A stretch of 64,000 nucleotides of DNA from Chromatocurvus sp964613795 (GTDB lineage Bacteria > Pseudomonadota > Gammaproteobacteria > Pseudomonadales > Halieaceae), in contig CAZTJR010000007.1 in NCBI GenBank assembly GCA_964613795.1, positions 1 to 64,000 on the forward strand. Direction: 5' to 3'. This document shows, one piece after another, positions 7,404 to 15,119 of this stretch. The position numbers were made by a program, and so were the translations under genes. The notes below the pieces were generated by a model. The model searched no databases, was not told the DNA's origin, and saw only the letters and a list, made by a program, of their open reading frames with translations. How positions within the stretch are numbered: the stretch's first letter is position 1; each line of letters opens with the position of its first letter.

Positions 7404-8846
7404 TCATTTCCCCTTGATCTGCCCGTAGGCTGCGAGCGCAGCCTCACGCGCTTCGCGGTGGTCCACAATGGGCTGCGGATAGTCCTTGCCAAGCGTCAGG
7501 CCCGCCTCCTGCAGCACTACCTTTGGCGCTTCCCAGGGCTTGTGCAGGTACTTGTCGGATAACCCGGTGAGTTCTGGCACCCAGCGGCGCACATACTCTC
7601 CAGCGGTATCAAATTTCTCGCCCTGGGTTGTCGGATTGAAGATACGGAAGTAGGGCGCTGCATCCGCCCCCGAGCCCGCTACCCACTGCCAGCTGCAGCT
7701 GTTGCTGGCGAGGTCGGCGTCTACCAGTGTGTCCCAGAACCAGCGCTCACCGGCGCGCCAGTCGATCAGCAGATGTTTGGTGAGAAAAGATGCGGTCACC
7801 ATGCGTACACGGTTATGCATGTAGCCAGTGGCCCACAGCTCACGCATGCCGGCATCCACGATCGGATAGCCTGTCTGGCCCCTTTGCCATGCCTGCAGCT
7901 GTTTCTGTGAGCCGGCCCAGGGGAACTCATCGAAGGCGGGCTTGAATGCCTTGGCGGGGATCTCCGGGAAGAAAACCAGCAGGTGGTAGGAGAATTCACG
8001 CCAGCCCAGTTCCGCGAGAAACTTGTCTGCCGCAGCGCGAGATTGCGGATGCTGTTCTGCCCAGGCCTGTGTGGCATGCCAGATGGAGCGGGGCGATATT
8101 TCACCGTGATGCAGGTGCGGCGACAGTCCACTGGTGGCAGACACACCCGGGATGTCACGCGCATCGCCATAGTCTGCCAAACGATCCTCCAGAAAGCGCT
8201 GCAGGCGTGTATGGGCGCCCTCTGCGCCGGGCGTCCACAGCTCGCGCCAGTCTGCAGCCCAGTCAGGTTTGCGCGGCAGGAGCTGCCAGTCGTTCAGGTT
8301 GTCCGTCTCGGGCAAGGGGCTGTGCCAATGCAGGCCTTCCGGCAACGCTTTTGGTTCAGGCGGTTCCGGGAGTGCACTGCAGGCGCGCCAGAAAGGCGTA
8401 AATACCTTGAATGGGTCGCCAGCCAAGGTACGTACGCTGCCCGGTTCGTGCAGCAGGTGGCCGGGGAAGCGCTTGAATTCAATACCCCTGGCTTCAAAGC
8501 GTGCGTGCAACGCCTGTTCGAGATCGCCGGCCCAGGGTTCGTACTGCCGGGAGCAATACACGGCGTCGGCGCCTGTTTCCTCGATAACAGCGTCGAGTAC
8601 GTCAGATGCCTTCCCGCGTTGCAAAACTAGGTCTGCGCCGCATTCCTGCAGCGCGCCGGCGAGCGCCTCAAGGCTGTGATGCAGCCACCAGCGTGAGGCG
8701 GCGCCGGCTTTCCAGTCACCTGGTGTGGTGTCATCAAAGATATACAGCGCAATCAGCGGTCGACCCGTGGCAGCGGCCGCGTTCAGCCCGGGCAGGTCTA
8801 CGGTGCGCAGGTCCTGACGAAACCAGAAGATCAGTGGCGATGTCAT
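7404..8846 (-). CDS. phrB: Deoxyribodipyrimidine photolyase (class I CPD)
   Basis: A 480-residue flavoprotein that repairs UV-induced cyclobutane pyrimidine dimers using blue light. The N-terminal antenna-binding Rossmann domain begins W-F-R-Q-D-L-R. The C-terminal FAD domain carries L-G-W-R-E-F-S-Y-H-L-L, the W-F-W-D-T-L-V-D-A-D-L-A segment and W-Q-W-V-A-G-S-G-A-D-A-A-P-Y-F-R. The length is typical. Its start overlaps the stop of the upstream sirtuin gene by 4 nt, so the two form an operon. The neighbours on the other side of the divergent promoter region (TIGR01777 epimerase, sigma factor, MerR regulator) fit the light/singlet-oxygen gene neighbourhoods of many Gammaproteobacteria. Confidence 0.95.
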   Translation of the reverse strand: MTSPLIFWFRQDLRTVDLPGLNAAAATGRPLIALYIFDDTTPGDWKAGAASRWWLHHSLEALAGALQECGADLVLQRGKASDVLDAVIEETGADAVYCSRQYEPWAGDLEQALHARFEARGIEFKRFPGHLLHEPGSVRTLAGDPFKVFTPFWRACSALPEPPEPKALPEGLHWHSPLPETDNLNDWQLLPRKPDWAADWRELWTPGAEGAHTRLQRFLEDRLADYGDARDIPGVSATSGLSPHLHHGEISPRSIWHATQAWAEQHPQSRAAADKFLAELGWREFSYHLLVFFPEIPAKAFKPAFDEFPWAGSQKQLQAWQRGQTGYPIVDAGMRELWATGYMHNRVRMVTASFLTKHLLIDWRAGERWFWDTLVDADLASNSCSWQWVAGSGADAAPYFRIFNPTTQGEKFDTAGEYVRRWVPELTGLSDKYLHKPWEAPKVVLQEAGLTLGKDYPQPIVDHREAREAALAAYGQIKGK

Positions 8847-9781
8847 GGTTTGTGAATCCTTGCGTGGTGTGCATTTTTAGGGTGGTTACTGGCGTGGCTA
8901 TCGTGACCATGCGCGATGCTTTTTGGCAACAGTGTCATCAGGCCTGACAGCAGCTCTTCAGCCGCGTGAGGCAGTTTGAGCGTGGCCAGCGGATCCGCAC
9001 GGGTCACGCCGGGGTTCAGAATCGCAATTGGCTTCCCGGCCTCTGCGGCGCGCCGGCAAAAACGATAGCCGGAAAAGACCCGCAGTGAACTGCCGATCAC
9101 CAGCAGGGCATCTGCGCGCGCTATCGCTTCCGTGCAGTGGGCAACGCGTTCGCGTGGGACAGAGCCGCCAAAAAACACGACATCCGGCATCAGATCGCCG
9201 CCGCAGGCCTCACAGGCAGGCACGACGACCGAAGTGACCTGCTCCATGCTCAGGTCGGCGTCACCATCGGGCCGGACATCTGCCGCAAGATCACGCAGGT
9301 GCAAGTTGTGGCGTTCCAGTCGCTGCTGCATGATCTCGCGGTGTGAAAACGCCTTGCAGGCAAGGCACATAACCCGGTCGAGCCGCCCGTGCAGATCAAT
9401 CACGTTGTCACTACCGGCACGCTGATGCAGTCGGTCCACGTTCTGGGTGATGAGCAGTTCAATCCGAGATTCACGCTCCAGCCTCGCCAGCGCCTGATGC
9501 GCCGCGTTGGGCCTTGCATCCCTCACTCCCGGCCAGCCCACCAGAGAGCGTCCCCAATAGCGGCGCCGCTTGTGTTCGCAGCCGGTGAATTCCTGATGAG
9601 TGATGGGATCGTTACGCAACCAGTTACCTTCACTGTCGCGGTAGGTCGGTATGCCGGACCCCTCGCTGATACCGGCGCCGGTCAGCACGACCAGCCGCGG
9701 GTGCGCTCCGAAAAAGTCGAGAAGGGAATGTTGCGCTGCATCCATAGAGGTTTGCATAGGCGCATGATACGGTTTCTGCAT
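8843..9781 (-). CDS. Sir2-family NAD-dependent deacylase
   Basis: A 312-residue sirtuin. It has the NAD-binding G-A-G-I-S-x-x-S-G-I-P-T-Y-R motif (residues about 35-48), Q-N-V-D, the catalytic His in D-L-H-G, two zinc-binding Cys pairs (C-L-A-C and C-E-A-C), P-D-V-V-F-F-G and G-S-S-L-R-V. It removes acyl groups from lysine using NAD+. The C-terminal 25 residues are His-rich (A-H-G-H-D-S-H-A-S-N-H). ATG 9781 is used; ATG 9757 is equally plausible and neither has a strong ribosome-binding site. Coupled to phrB by a 4-nt overlap. Substrate and any link to light stress are inferred from position only. Confidence 0.92.
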   Translation of the reverse strand: MQKPYHAPMQTSMDAAQHSLLDFFGAHPRLVVLTGAGISEGSGIPTYRDSEGNWLRNDPITHQEFTGCEHKRRRYWGRSLVGWPGVRDARPNAAHQALARLERESRIELLITQNVDRLHQRAGSDNVIDLHGRLDRVMCLACKAFSHREIMQQRLERHNLHLRDLAADVRPDGDADLSMEQVTSVVVPACEACGGDLMPDVVFFGGSVPRERVAHCTEAIARADALLVIGSSLRVFSGYRFCRRAAEAGKPIAILNPGVTRADPLATLKLPHAAEELLSGLMTLLPKSIAHGHDSHASNHPKNAHHARIHKP

Positions 9782-9871
9782 TAAGGAGCGTCCTGTGTCT
9801 ACCTTTTGATCCGAAGCGGGAGCGTTGCGTACAGAGTCATTCTGTCGACGTTAAACAACGGGGTCTATTAC

Positions 9872-10756
9872 ATGCATATTCTATTGACGGGTGGAACGGG
9901 TTTCATTGGTGAAGCCCTCGTTCCATCTCTGCTGAATCAGGGGCACGAACTCACGATTCTGTCCCGTTCCCACCACAGCGACACCGAAGGCTGTCGCTAT
10001 ATCCGGACTCTGGACGCACTTGCCGATGACGAGCGCATCGATGCCGTTATCAATCTTGCCGGCGCTTCGCTTGCCGGTGCGCGCTGGACAGCCAGCTATA
10101 AGCGCGAAATTGTTGATTCTCGTCTCGAGACAACCCGGCAACTGGTCGACTGCATGCAGCGGCTTCAAGTGCCGCCGGGCGTGCTGCTGAACGCCAGCGC
10201 CATTGGCTATTACGGACATGGTGATCACCCGGTCACGGAAGCGGATGATGCCGGAGAAGGCTTCTCTGCCGACCTCTGCAGGCGCTGGGAAGCGTCCGCG
10301 AGCCATGCCGAGGCACTCGGCACCCGTGTCTGCCTGTGTCGGTTCGGCGTGGTACTGGATGCCGGGGGCGGGGCCTTCGAGGAGCTCTTCCGGCCGTTCC
10401 GCTTTGGCCTTGCCAACTGGATTGGCAATGGTGAGCAGTGGTTGAGCTGGGTGCATCGTAGTGACGTGGTCGCGGCGCTGACGTTTCTTCTTGAAGATGG
10501 CAGTTTATCTGGAGCCTTCAATGTGACGGCACCCCAACCGGTCACCGCTCGCGGAATGTGTGACGCAATCAAACAGCATCGAAAAACGCTGCTCACGGCG
10601 CCGGTACCGGCGACGGTCATGCGTGTCATGCTGGGTGAAATGGCGGACGAACTCCTCATCAACGGGCAGAAAGTCTTGCCGCAGCGGCTTACCAACAGTG
10701 GCTTCACGTTTTCCTATCCGCACATCGACGACGCCCTGCGTGCAATTCTTGCGTAG
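9872..10756 (+). CDS. TIGR01777-family NAD-dependent epimerase (YfcH-like)
   Basis: A 294-residue extended short-chain dehydrogenase/reductase. The N-terminal cofactor loop is L-L-T-G-G-T-G-F-I-G, then I-N-L-A-G-A-S-L-A, N-A-S-A-I-G-Y-Y-G (Ser/Tyr region) and the family-specific C-terminal L-L-I-N-G-Q-K-V-L-P-Q-R-L motif. These proteins are related to cell-division inhibitor SulA of cyanobacteria and E. coli YfcH; no reaction is firmly known. ATG 9872 fits the Rossmann start, and upstream codons show no similarity. It is divergent from sirtuin-phrB, sharing a 90-bp promoter region, and convergent with the sigma-factor gene. Confidence 0.88.
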   Translation: MHILLTGGTGFIGEALVPSLLNQGHELTILSRSHHSDTEGCRYIRTLDALADDERIDAVINLAGASLAGARWTASYKREIVDSRLETTRQLVDCMQRLQVPPGVLLNASAIGYYGHGDHPVTEADDAGEGFSADLCRRWEASASHAEALGTRVCLCRFGVVLDAGGGAFEELFRPFRFGLANWIGNGEQWLSWVHRSDVVAALTFLLEDGSLSGAFNVTAPQPVTARGMCDAIKQHRKTLLTAPVPATVMRVMLGEMADELLINGQKVLPQRLTNSGFTFSYPHIDDALRAILA

Positions 10757-10787
10757 CAGGGCAGTCGGCAGGCTCCCGCCGGCGCCG

Positions 10788-12086
10788 TCAGCTGGATAGC
10801 GCCGTGTAGTCCTCGAAAGCGGACTGCACGTTCTGGTTTCGACTGAGCTTAGCAAGCGCTGAACGCTCGAGCTGTCGCACCCATTCGCGACTGACCGACA
10901 TCTTGTCGGCAATCTCCGCACGGGACAAAGGCGGGCCGTCGTGCAATCCCCAGCGAGCGATCACTACCTGGCGCTCTGCCGGCTCGAGATCAGTGATCTC
11001 ATGCAGCAACCGGTCGTGTAGCGACTCTGACTCTGCCTGCGATTCCGTACCCTGGAATGGGCCACCAGGTATTGAATCGAGCAAGGTGGCATCGTCATCC
11101 TCGTACTGCGGCGTATCCAGGGACACGCCGAGATTGCGCAACTGCAGCAGCTGGCGTGTCTTGTCGAGCGACAGACCGGCAGCCCGCGCCAGCTCCTCAT
11201 CGCCTGGCTCGATACCGGTGCGCGCTACCTCATTCACCTTGATCCGGTACAGCTTGCTGACCTGTTCCTGTACGTGGGTCGGATAGCGGATCATGCCGCC
11301 TGAATCGCCGACATAGCGACGTACTGACTGAGTGATCCAGTTGAAGCAGTAAGTGCTGAAGCGGAACCCTTTCTGATACTCGTACTTCTCCGCCGCCCGT
11401 ATGAGGCCCAACGTGCCTTCCTGAATGAGATCGAGAAAGTTGACGCCACGCCCACGATGGCGCCCTGCTATTGAATACACCAGGCGCAGGTTGTGCATGG
11501 TCAGCGTATCCCTGGCGTCGGTGTATTTGTCCAGCAGTCCCTGCAGGGTCATGGCTGCGGTATCGTCCAGTGGTGGACGTGGCCGCTGGCCGATTCGCTG
11601 CCAGCTGACCTGCCAGTCTTCGAGTGCATTCGCCACGCTACAGGCAACGCTCTGTCCAGATTGTCGAAGCACTACGCCGGCCAGGCCGACGGTGAGGCTG
11701 GCCGGTAGTTTCAGGTCATCAATCAGCTTCGCCAGATGTCGCTCCGACCGGGCTTTCACCAAGCCCGCTTCAAAGGCGGTCATTGCTGCATTGCAGTTAC
11801 CACCTTCCAGGAAGTCAGCCAGCTCACGTCGCAGAATGAAGTGATGCTCGCGGTTGTCGAAGCGAGCGATGTCCAGCGGGGTCACTGAGCAGTTTCCCGC
11901 CCACTCCAGCATGTAATGACGCGCCGCAGGGTCGCGTGCAAACAGATCCTGCAGGCCTTTCACTGCCGCCCACTTGTCGATGTCGACCTCGCGTTCCTGT
12001 ACCGCTGTCAGCAGCGGGTAACGCCGCGCCTCTGCGAACAGACGTTCAAGATCCTTTTCTTCCGTGTCCACTATAAATGTCTCCAC
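10788..12086 (-). CDS. RNA polymerase sigma-70 factor (group 2/3-like) with long N-terminal extension
   Basis: A 432-residue sigma factor. Region 2 is clear at about 195-265 (L-R-L-V-Y-S-I-A, F-L-D-L-I-Q-E-G-T-L-G-L, F-R-F-S-T-Y-C-F-N-W-I), followed by region 3 (I-R-Y-P-T-H-V) and region 4 with the helix-turn-helix (S-R-A-E-I-A-D-K-M-S-V-S-R-E-W-V-R-Q-L-E) at about 365-425. The first roughly 190 residues are not like RpoS or RpoH (both 280-330 residues in total) and include helical repeats of unknown role. Start is GTG 12086 with GCGAGGT upstream. It is divergent from a MerR gene with shared TTGTCCA boxes. Related sigma/MerR pairs next to photolyase genes act in light or oxidative responses, so that role is inferred here. 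Confidence 0.88.
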   Translation of the reverse strand: METFIVDTEEKDLERLFAEARRYPLLTAVQEREVDIDKWAAVKGLQDLFARDPAARHYMLEWAGNCSVTPLDIARFDNREHHFILRRELADFLEGGNCNAAMTAFEAGLVKARSERHLAKLIDDLKLPASLTVGLAGVVLRQSGQSVACSVANALEDWQVSWQRIGQRPRPPLDDTAAMTLQGLLDKYTDARDTLTMHNLRLVYSIAGRHRGRGVNFLDLIQEGTLGLIRAAEKYEYQKGFRFSTYCFNWITQSVRRYVGDSGGMIRYPTHVQEQVSKLYRIKVNEVARTGIEPGDEELARAAGLSLDKTRQLLQLRNLGVSLDTPQYEDDDATLLDSIPGGPFQGTESQAESESLHDRLLHEITDLEPAERQVVIARWGLHDGPPLSRAEIADKMSVSREWVRQLERSALAKLSRNQNVQSAFEDYTALSS

Positions 12087-12111
12087 CGAACACCTCGCTT
12101 ACTCGGCTCAT

Positions 12112-12246
12112 TTGTCCAGATATACGTATGTTCTTATGGTGTTGGACAGGTTTTTAATCAATTTGTCCAAGTCAAAGCAGGACAAAAGTTCAACATTCGA
12201 CTAACATCGTCCCATCTAGTTCATATTTTGTCGCGTAACTTGTCTA
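12112..12246. promoter_or_regulatory. Cluster of TTGTCCA/TGGACAA boxes between sigma factor and MerR genes
   Basis: Within 135 bp the heptamer TTGTCYA or its reverse complement occurs five times, allowing one mismatch: TTGTCCA at 12112-12118, TGGACA at 12143-12148, TTGTCCA at 12163-12169, AGGACAA at 12179-12185 and TTGTCTA at 12240-12246. Boxes 2 and 3 face each other, as do 3 and 4, giving inverted pairs such as TTGTCCAAGTCAAAGCAGGA. This is the expected layout for a dimeric regulator site in the divergent promoter; the adjacent MerR protein is the obvious candidate. Confidence 0.55.
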
Positions 12247-12270
12247 AATAAGTCAGGGAGTACAAAGCAC

Positions 12271-13287
12271 ATGCAGCAAGCACAGCTCGAGACCCGTCCC
12301 CTTTACGGTATTGGTACGGTCGCCAGGCTCACTGGGCTCAAACCGGACACACTTCGTGTCTGGGAGCGACGCTACGGACTCGGTGCAAGCCACAAGACCG
12401 CCACTGGCCGGCGGCAGTATACCCAGTCAGATCTCGAGCATCTGCAGCTCATTGCGGCGCTTGTGGCCGCCGGCTCACGCATCGGCGAGATTGCAACCAC
12501 CGAGCGCAAGACCCTCGAGATGCTGGTTCGCAACCGGGGAAGGTCTGGTCGCGATTCACTGCCCGAGCGCAAGCCGTGCGCTGTCTTCGTGGGCAAGCAG
12601 CTGTGCGACTGGCTGGATGGTCATCAGGGATGCATTGCCGGTGTTGATGCCCGTTTGGCTCGCGTGGCCCTGTCCGATTTCATACCAGCCGACCAGGCCC
12701 TGCTTAAGGACGTCGATACACTTGTGGTGGAATGCCCTAACCTCGCCAGTGGTAATGTTAATAAACTGCAGGCGGTGGCTGATTATTTCAAGGCTGGGCG
12801 CGTTATTATTTCCTACCAGTTCGGTAACGATCGCTGGCTCGACGAGCTGGAATCCAGGGGATACTTGACCACTACATTCCCCCCTGATCCGGCTTACCTG
12901 GCGTTCGAGATAACACGGGGTGTCGCCGAAAAGAATGCCAGCGTTGGCGAGGGTAATCTTGGTGAGCTCATGAGCGCACGTCCACGGCAGTTTTCCGACA
13001 ATGAACTGTCGGCGGCACGTCAGCTGAAAAGCATTCTTGACTGCGAGTGCCCCCGGCACATTTCCGATCTCATTTCCGCGCTGGCCAACTTTGAAGAATA
13101 TTCCTCATCTTGCTCAGTGGAAAACTGGCACGATGCCGCGGTGCACTCCTGCATCTATGCGTATACGGGCCAGGCCCGGCACTTGATGGAAAAAGCACTC
13201 CAGGCGGTGCTGGAAGACCGCGGCCAGGAGTTCGAGGAAATTCTGCGCAAAAAACAACAGAGCGAGGGCGTTGACAATGCAGCCTGA
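12271..13287 (+). CDS. MerR-family regulator with CarH/LitR-like layout but no B12 motif
   Basis: A 338-residue protein. Residues about 12-75 form the MerR winged helix (Y-G-I-G-T-V-A-R-L-T-G-L and D-T-L-R-V-W-E-R-R-Y-G, then G-R-R-Q-Y). In length and order it resembles light-sensing CarH/LitR regulators, which carry a B12-binding domain after the HTH. The middle of this protein (about 110-230) looks like an alpha/beta domain but lacks the D-x-H-x-x-G cobalamin ligand motif, so it probably does not bind B12 in the usual way. The C-terminal third is helical and has Cys at C-E-C and S-S-C-S. Likely target: the boxes at 12112-12246 and perhaps the photolyase region. A small Cys-rich gene overlaps its end. 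Confidence 0.82.
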   Translation: MQQAQLETRPLYGIGTVARLTGLKPDTLRVWERRYGLGASHKTATGRRQYTQSDLEHLQLIAALVAAGSRIGEIATTERKTLEMLVRNRGRSGRDSLPERKPCAVFVGKQLCDWLDGHQGCIAGVDARLARVALSDFIPADQALLKDVDTLVVECPNLASGNVNKLQAVADYFKAGRVIISYQFGNDRWLDELESRGYLTTTFPPDPAYLAFEITRGVAEKNASVGEGNLGELMSARPRQFSDNELSAARQLKSILDCECPRHISDLISALANFEEYSSSCSVENWHDAAVHSCIYAYTGQARHLMEKALQAVLEDRGQEFEEILRKKQQSEGVDNAA

Positions 13288-13429
13288 AATCGACACCAGT
13301 GACGTTCTGCCCTGTCGGGGCTGTACGCGAGAGTGCCCTAACCTTCATTCCTGCGATCACAAACCCTGGCGTAGCGCCCCGGGTGCATGGGCGGAGGCAG
13401 ACGGGAAGGGCGATGCCGGAATGCCCTGA
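13277..13429 (+). CDS. Small Cys-rich protein (50 residues), overlapping the MerR gene
   Basis: ATG 13277 lies inside the last codons of the MerR gene (11-nt overlap) and is preceded by GAGCGAGGG, a good ribosome-binding sequence. The 50-residue product has a compact motif L-P-C-R-G-C-T-R-E-C-P-N-L-H-S-C, then D-H-K-P-W-R. Four Cys in a C-x2-C-x3-C-x5-C arrangement suggest a small metal-binding knuckle. I recall similar short proteins with C-x-G-C-T and K-P-W-R in Pseudomonas-type genomes but no function. Overlap and spacing suggest co-translation with the MerR regulator. No other frame here looks coding. Confidence 0.6.
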   Translation: MQPEIDTSDVLPCRGCTRECPNLHSCDHKPWRSAPGAWAEADGKGDAGMP

Positions 13430-13443
13430 CGCTGGCGAAGCCC

Positions 13444-14073
13444 TTAGCGCTCGACCTCGCTGTGCGATCGCGTCAGGGCCGCCGGGAACAGGCTGCGCAT
13501 CACCGGTGTTTCACGTACTGCGAGGCCCCATAGCATGATAGGGGCGAGTGGCGGCACAATCAGCGTATTGAACTGGTACACCAGCGCAATCATGTCAGCC
13601 GGCGGCGCCTGTGGCAGGCCCAGAAGACGGTCACCGAACGTCAGCATGAAGTTTTTCAGCGTTGTGCTGATCAGTCCGAGAATGATCAACAACCAGAGCA
13701 CCAGCAGGGCGCGTGCAAAACGCTCCCAGCTGCCTGGCATCGGCGTTGCGAAATGCAGGGCAGCGTAGAAAGGTATGGAGTAGGTCAGCACACGGGTGTC
13801 TACGGGAAGTCCAAGCTGGTAACCCGCTTCCTCGGCCGGCAGAAACCGGCCATCAACCTCGCCCAGCGTGGCCATGACCATCATTTGCGTGTCATTCAGC
13901 GTTACCGATGCAATCAACTCGGGAAACCAGGTATCCAGGACGACTGACGATAGCCAGACTGCCGGGGCCGCCACGAGCGATCCGAGTGCGTACCACGCGA
14001 CAAACGTCACCGGCATCAGCAGCAGCACCAGACCGAAAAAGCGCGCGGGCGTTGTTGTCGGATCGGGCCTCAT
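13444..14073 (-). CDS. Exosortase H-associated membrane protein
   Basis: A 209-residue integral membrane protein encoded directly behind exosortase H with a 4-nt ATGA overlap. It has about four hydrophobic segments, starting with F-F-G-L-V-L-L-L-M-P-V-T-F at residues 11-23 and ending with T-L-I-V-P-P-L-A-P-I-M-L-W-G-L near 180. The intervening loop (about 45-100) is probably periplasmic. A protein of this type regularly accompanies XrtH; its role (substrate presentation or membrane partner) is not known. ATG 14073 was chosen because it couples to xrtH and removes a non-homologous Cys/Arg-rich extension. Confidence 0.75.
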   Translation of the reverse strand: MRPDPTTTPARFFGLVLLLMPVTFVAWYALGSLVAAPAVWLSSVVLDTWFPELIASVTLNDTQMMVMATLGEVDGRFLPAEEAGYQLGLPVDTRVLTYSIPFYAALHFATPMPGSWERFARALLVLWLLIILGLISTTLKNFMLTFGDRLLGLPQAPPADMIALVYQFNTLIVPPLAPIMLWGLAVRETPVMRSLFPAALTRSHSEVER

Positions 14074-14573
14074 GCCGCAACCGCTGGCTGTACATTTGCG
14101 CGCGCGATGTAGCGCAGATAGAGCAGAAAAACGATCAGTACATCGAGCATGATGAGAACAGGCCAGAGGTACAGGTGGCTCCAGCTGAACACATCCATAC
14201 GCCACTGACCGAGATAGAAGAGACTGACAATCCGCAGAATGTTCATAGCCTGAATTGCCAGGAAGCCCGCGAGGATCGCCGCCGCTTTCTGCAGGGGGCG
14301 CGCCGGAAAGGCGACAACCGCCGCGATCAGCACAATGGCAGCCTCTACGCCATTGCAGCCAGCTTCAATCGAGACAGCAAACTGGTTTTCCGTGTGACGG
14401 ATGATCCGGCCGCTTGCCGTTACCGCATCATCAAAAGGCATGATCAGCGCCGCGCTGATATCAGCAAGAACACCGGTGAAAGGCTGCACGACATGCATCT
14501 GCACCGATTGCTGCATCTCGATACCGAACAGAATAAATAGAACCGTAATAAATACGATGATGAACTTGCTCAT
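14070..14573 (-). CDS. xrtH: Exosortase H
   Basis: A 167-residue polytopic transpeptidase/protease of the exosortase/archaeosortase superfamily, of the short XrtH type. The catalytic triad can be placed: Cys73 in I-E-A-G-C-N-G-V-E-A, Arg114 in N-I-L-R-I-V-S-L-F-Y and His133 in F-S-W-S-H-L-Y-L-W-P. All three sit at the periplasmic ends of hydrophobic helices. XrtH proteins are paired with substrates having an IPTL-type C-terminal signal, whereas PEP-CTERM signals belong to other exosortases. The one loosely fitting candidate substrate in the window is the protein at 871-1464. The start ATG 14573 gives the expected first helix. Confidence 0.88.
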   Translation of the reverse strand: MSKFIIVFITVLFILFGIEMQQSVQMHVVQPFTGVLADISAALIMPFDDAVTASGRIIRHTENQFAVSIEAGCNGVEAAIVLIAAVVAFPARPLQKAAAILAGFLAIQAMNILRIVSLFYLGQWRMDVFSWSHLYLWPVLIMLDVLIVFLLYLRYIARANVQPAVAA

Positions 14574-14798
14574 GTACTCATGGCCTCACACTGCCGGATC
14601 TCAGTCAGGTGACATCATACCTTGTGCACGCGTCCGTCGCGTACCCCTTGGCGTGCCAAGTTTTCCGGTGACCCACGTAGACTTGTGCTGACGACCTGCG
14701 ATGGTTCTGAAATGGCCGATTAAAACGTCCTTCAGAATTCTGTCTGCCGAGGCGCTGGCTGTCGCCAGTCGACCGTAGAGGATATCAGTTGCGCATTC

Positions 14799-15095
14799 AT
14801 GCAGGTCACGCGCTACCGTCCAGGGCATTTTCTGACGCGGCATAACGATGTGGTGCCAGCTGAGCAGCGACGCGTGGCCTATGTTCTGGGCTTCACGCCC
14901 CGATGGCATCCCGACTGGGGCGGCCTGCTGCAGTTCTACCGTCAGGACGGTGTGCCGCAGGACGCCTGGGCCCCCGGTTTCAATGACCTGATGCTGTTTG
15001 ATGTGCACCGGGTGCACGCTGTGACCTACGTAACGCCTTTTGCCGCAGAGCCAAGACAGGCAATCAGCGGGTGGTTCAGCGCCGGCTCCCTGTAA
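14799..15095 (+). pseudogene. 2OG-Fe(II) oxygenase, 5'-truncated remnant
   Basis: The 98 residues match the C-terminal half of prolyl-4-hydroxylase-like 2OG-Fe(II) oxygenases. They include T-R-Y-R-P-G-H-F-L-T-R-H-N-D (the H-x-D iron ligands), V-L-G-F-T-P-R-W-H-P-D-W-G-G-L-L-Q-F, the distal His in F-D-V-H-R-V-H-A-V and the 2OG-binding Arg in E-P-R-Q-A-I-S-G-W. Family members are about 200-230 residues. The expected N-terminal half is not found in any upstream frame, and the first ATG lies inside the catalytic domain. It is therefore probably a broken gene; the retained catalytic residues suggest recent truncation. A short functional form cannot be excluded. Confidence 0.6.
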
Positions 15096-15119
15096 CCGCA
15101 GGCAATACCCTTCCGGCCG

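Noticed and set aside
14601..15017. Minus-strand open frame of 138 codons between exosortase H and the transporter
   Set aside because: It is antisense to the oxygenase remnant, has no recognised motif and no ribosome-binding site; a real gene is not excluded but not supported.
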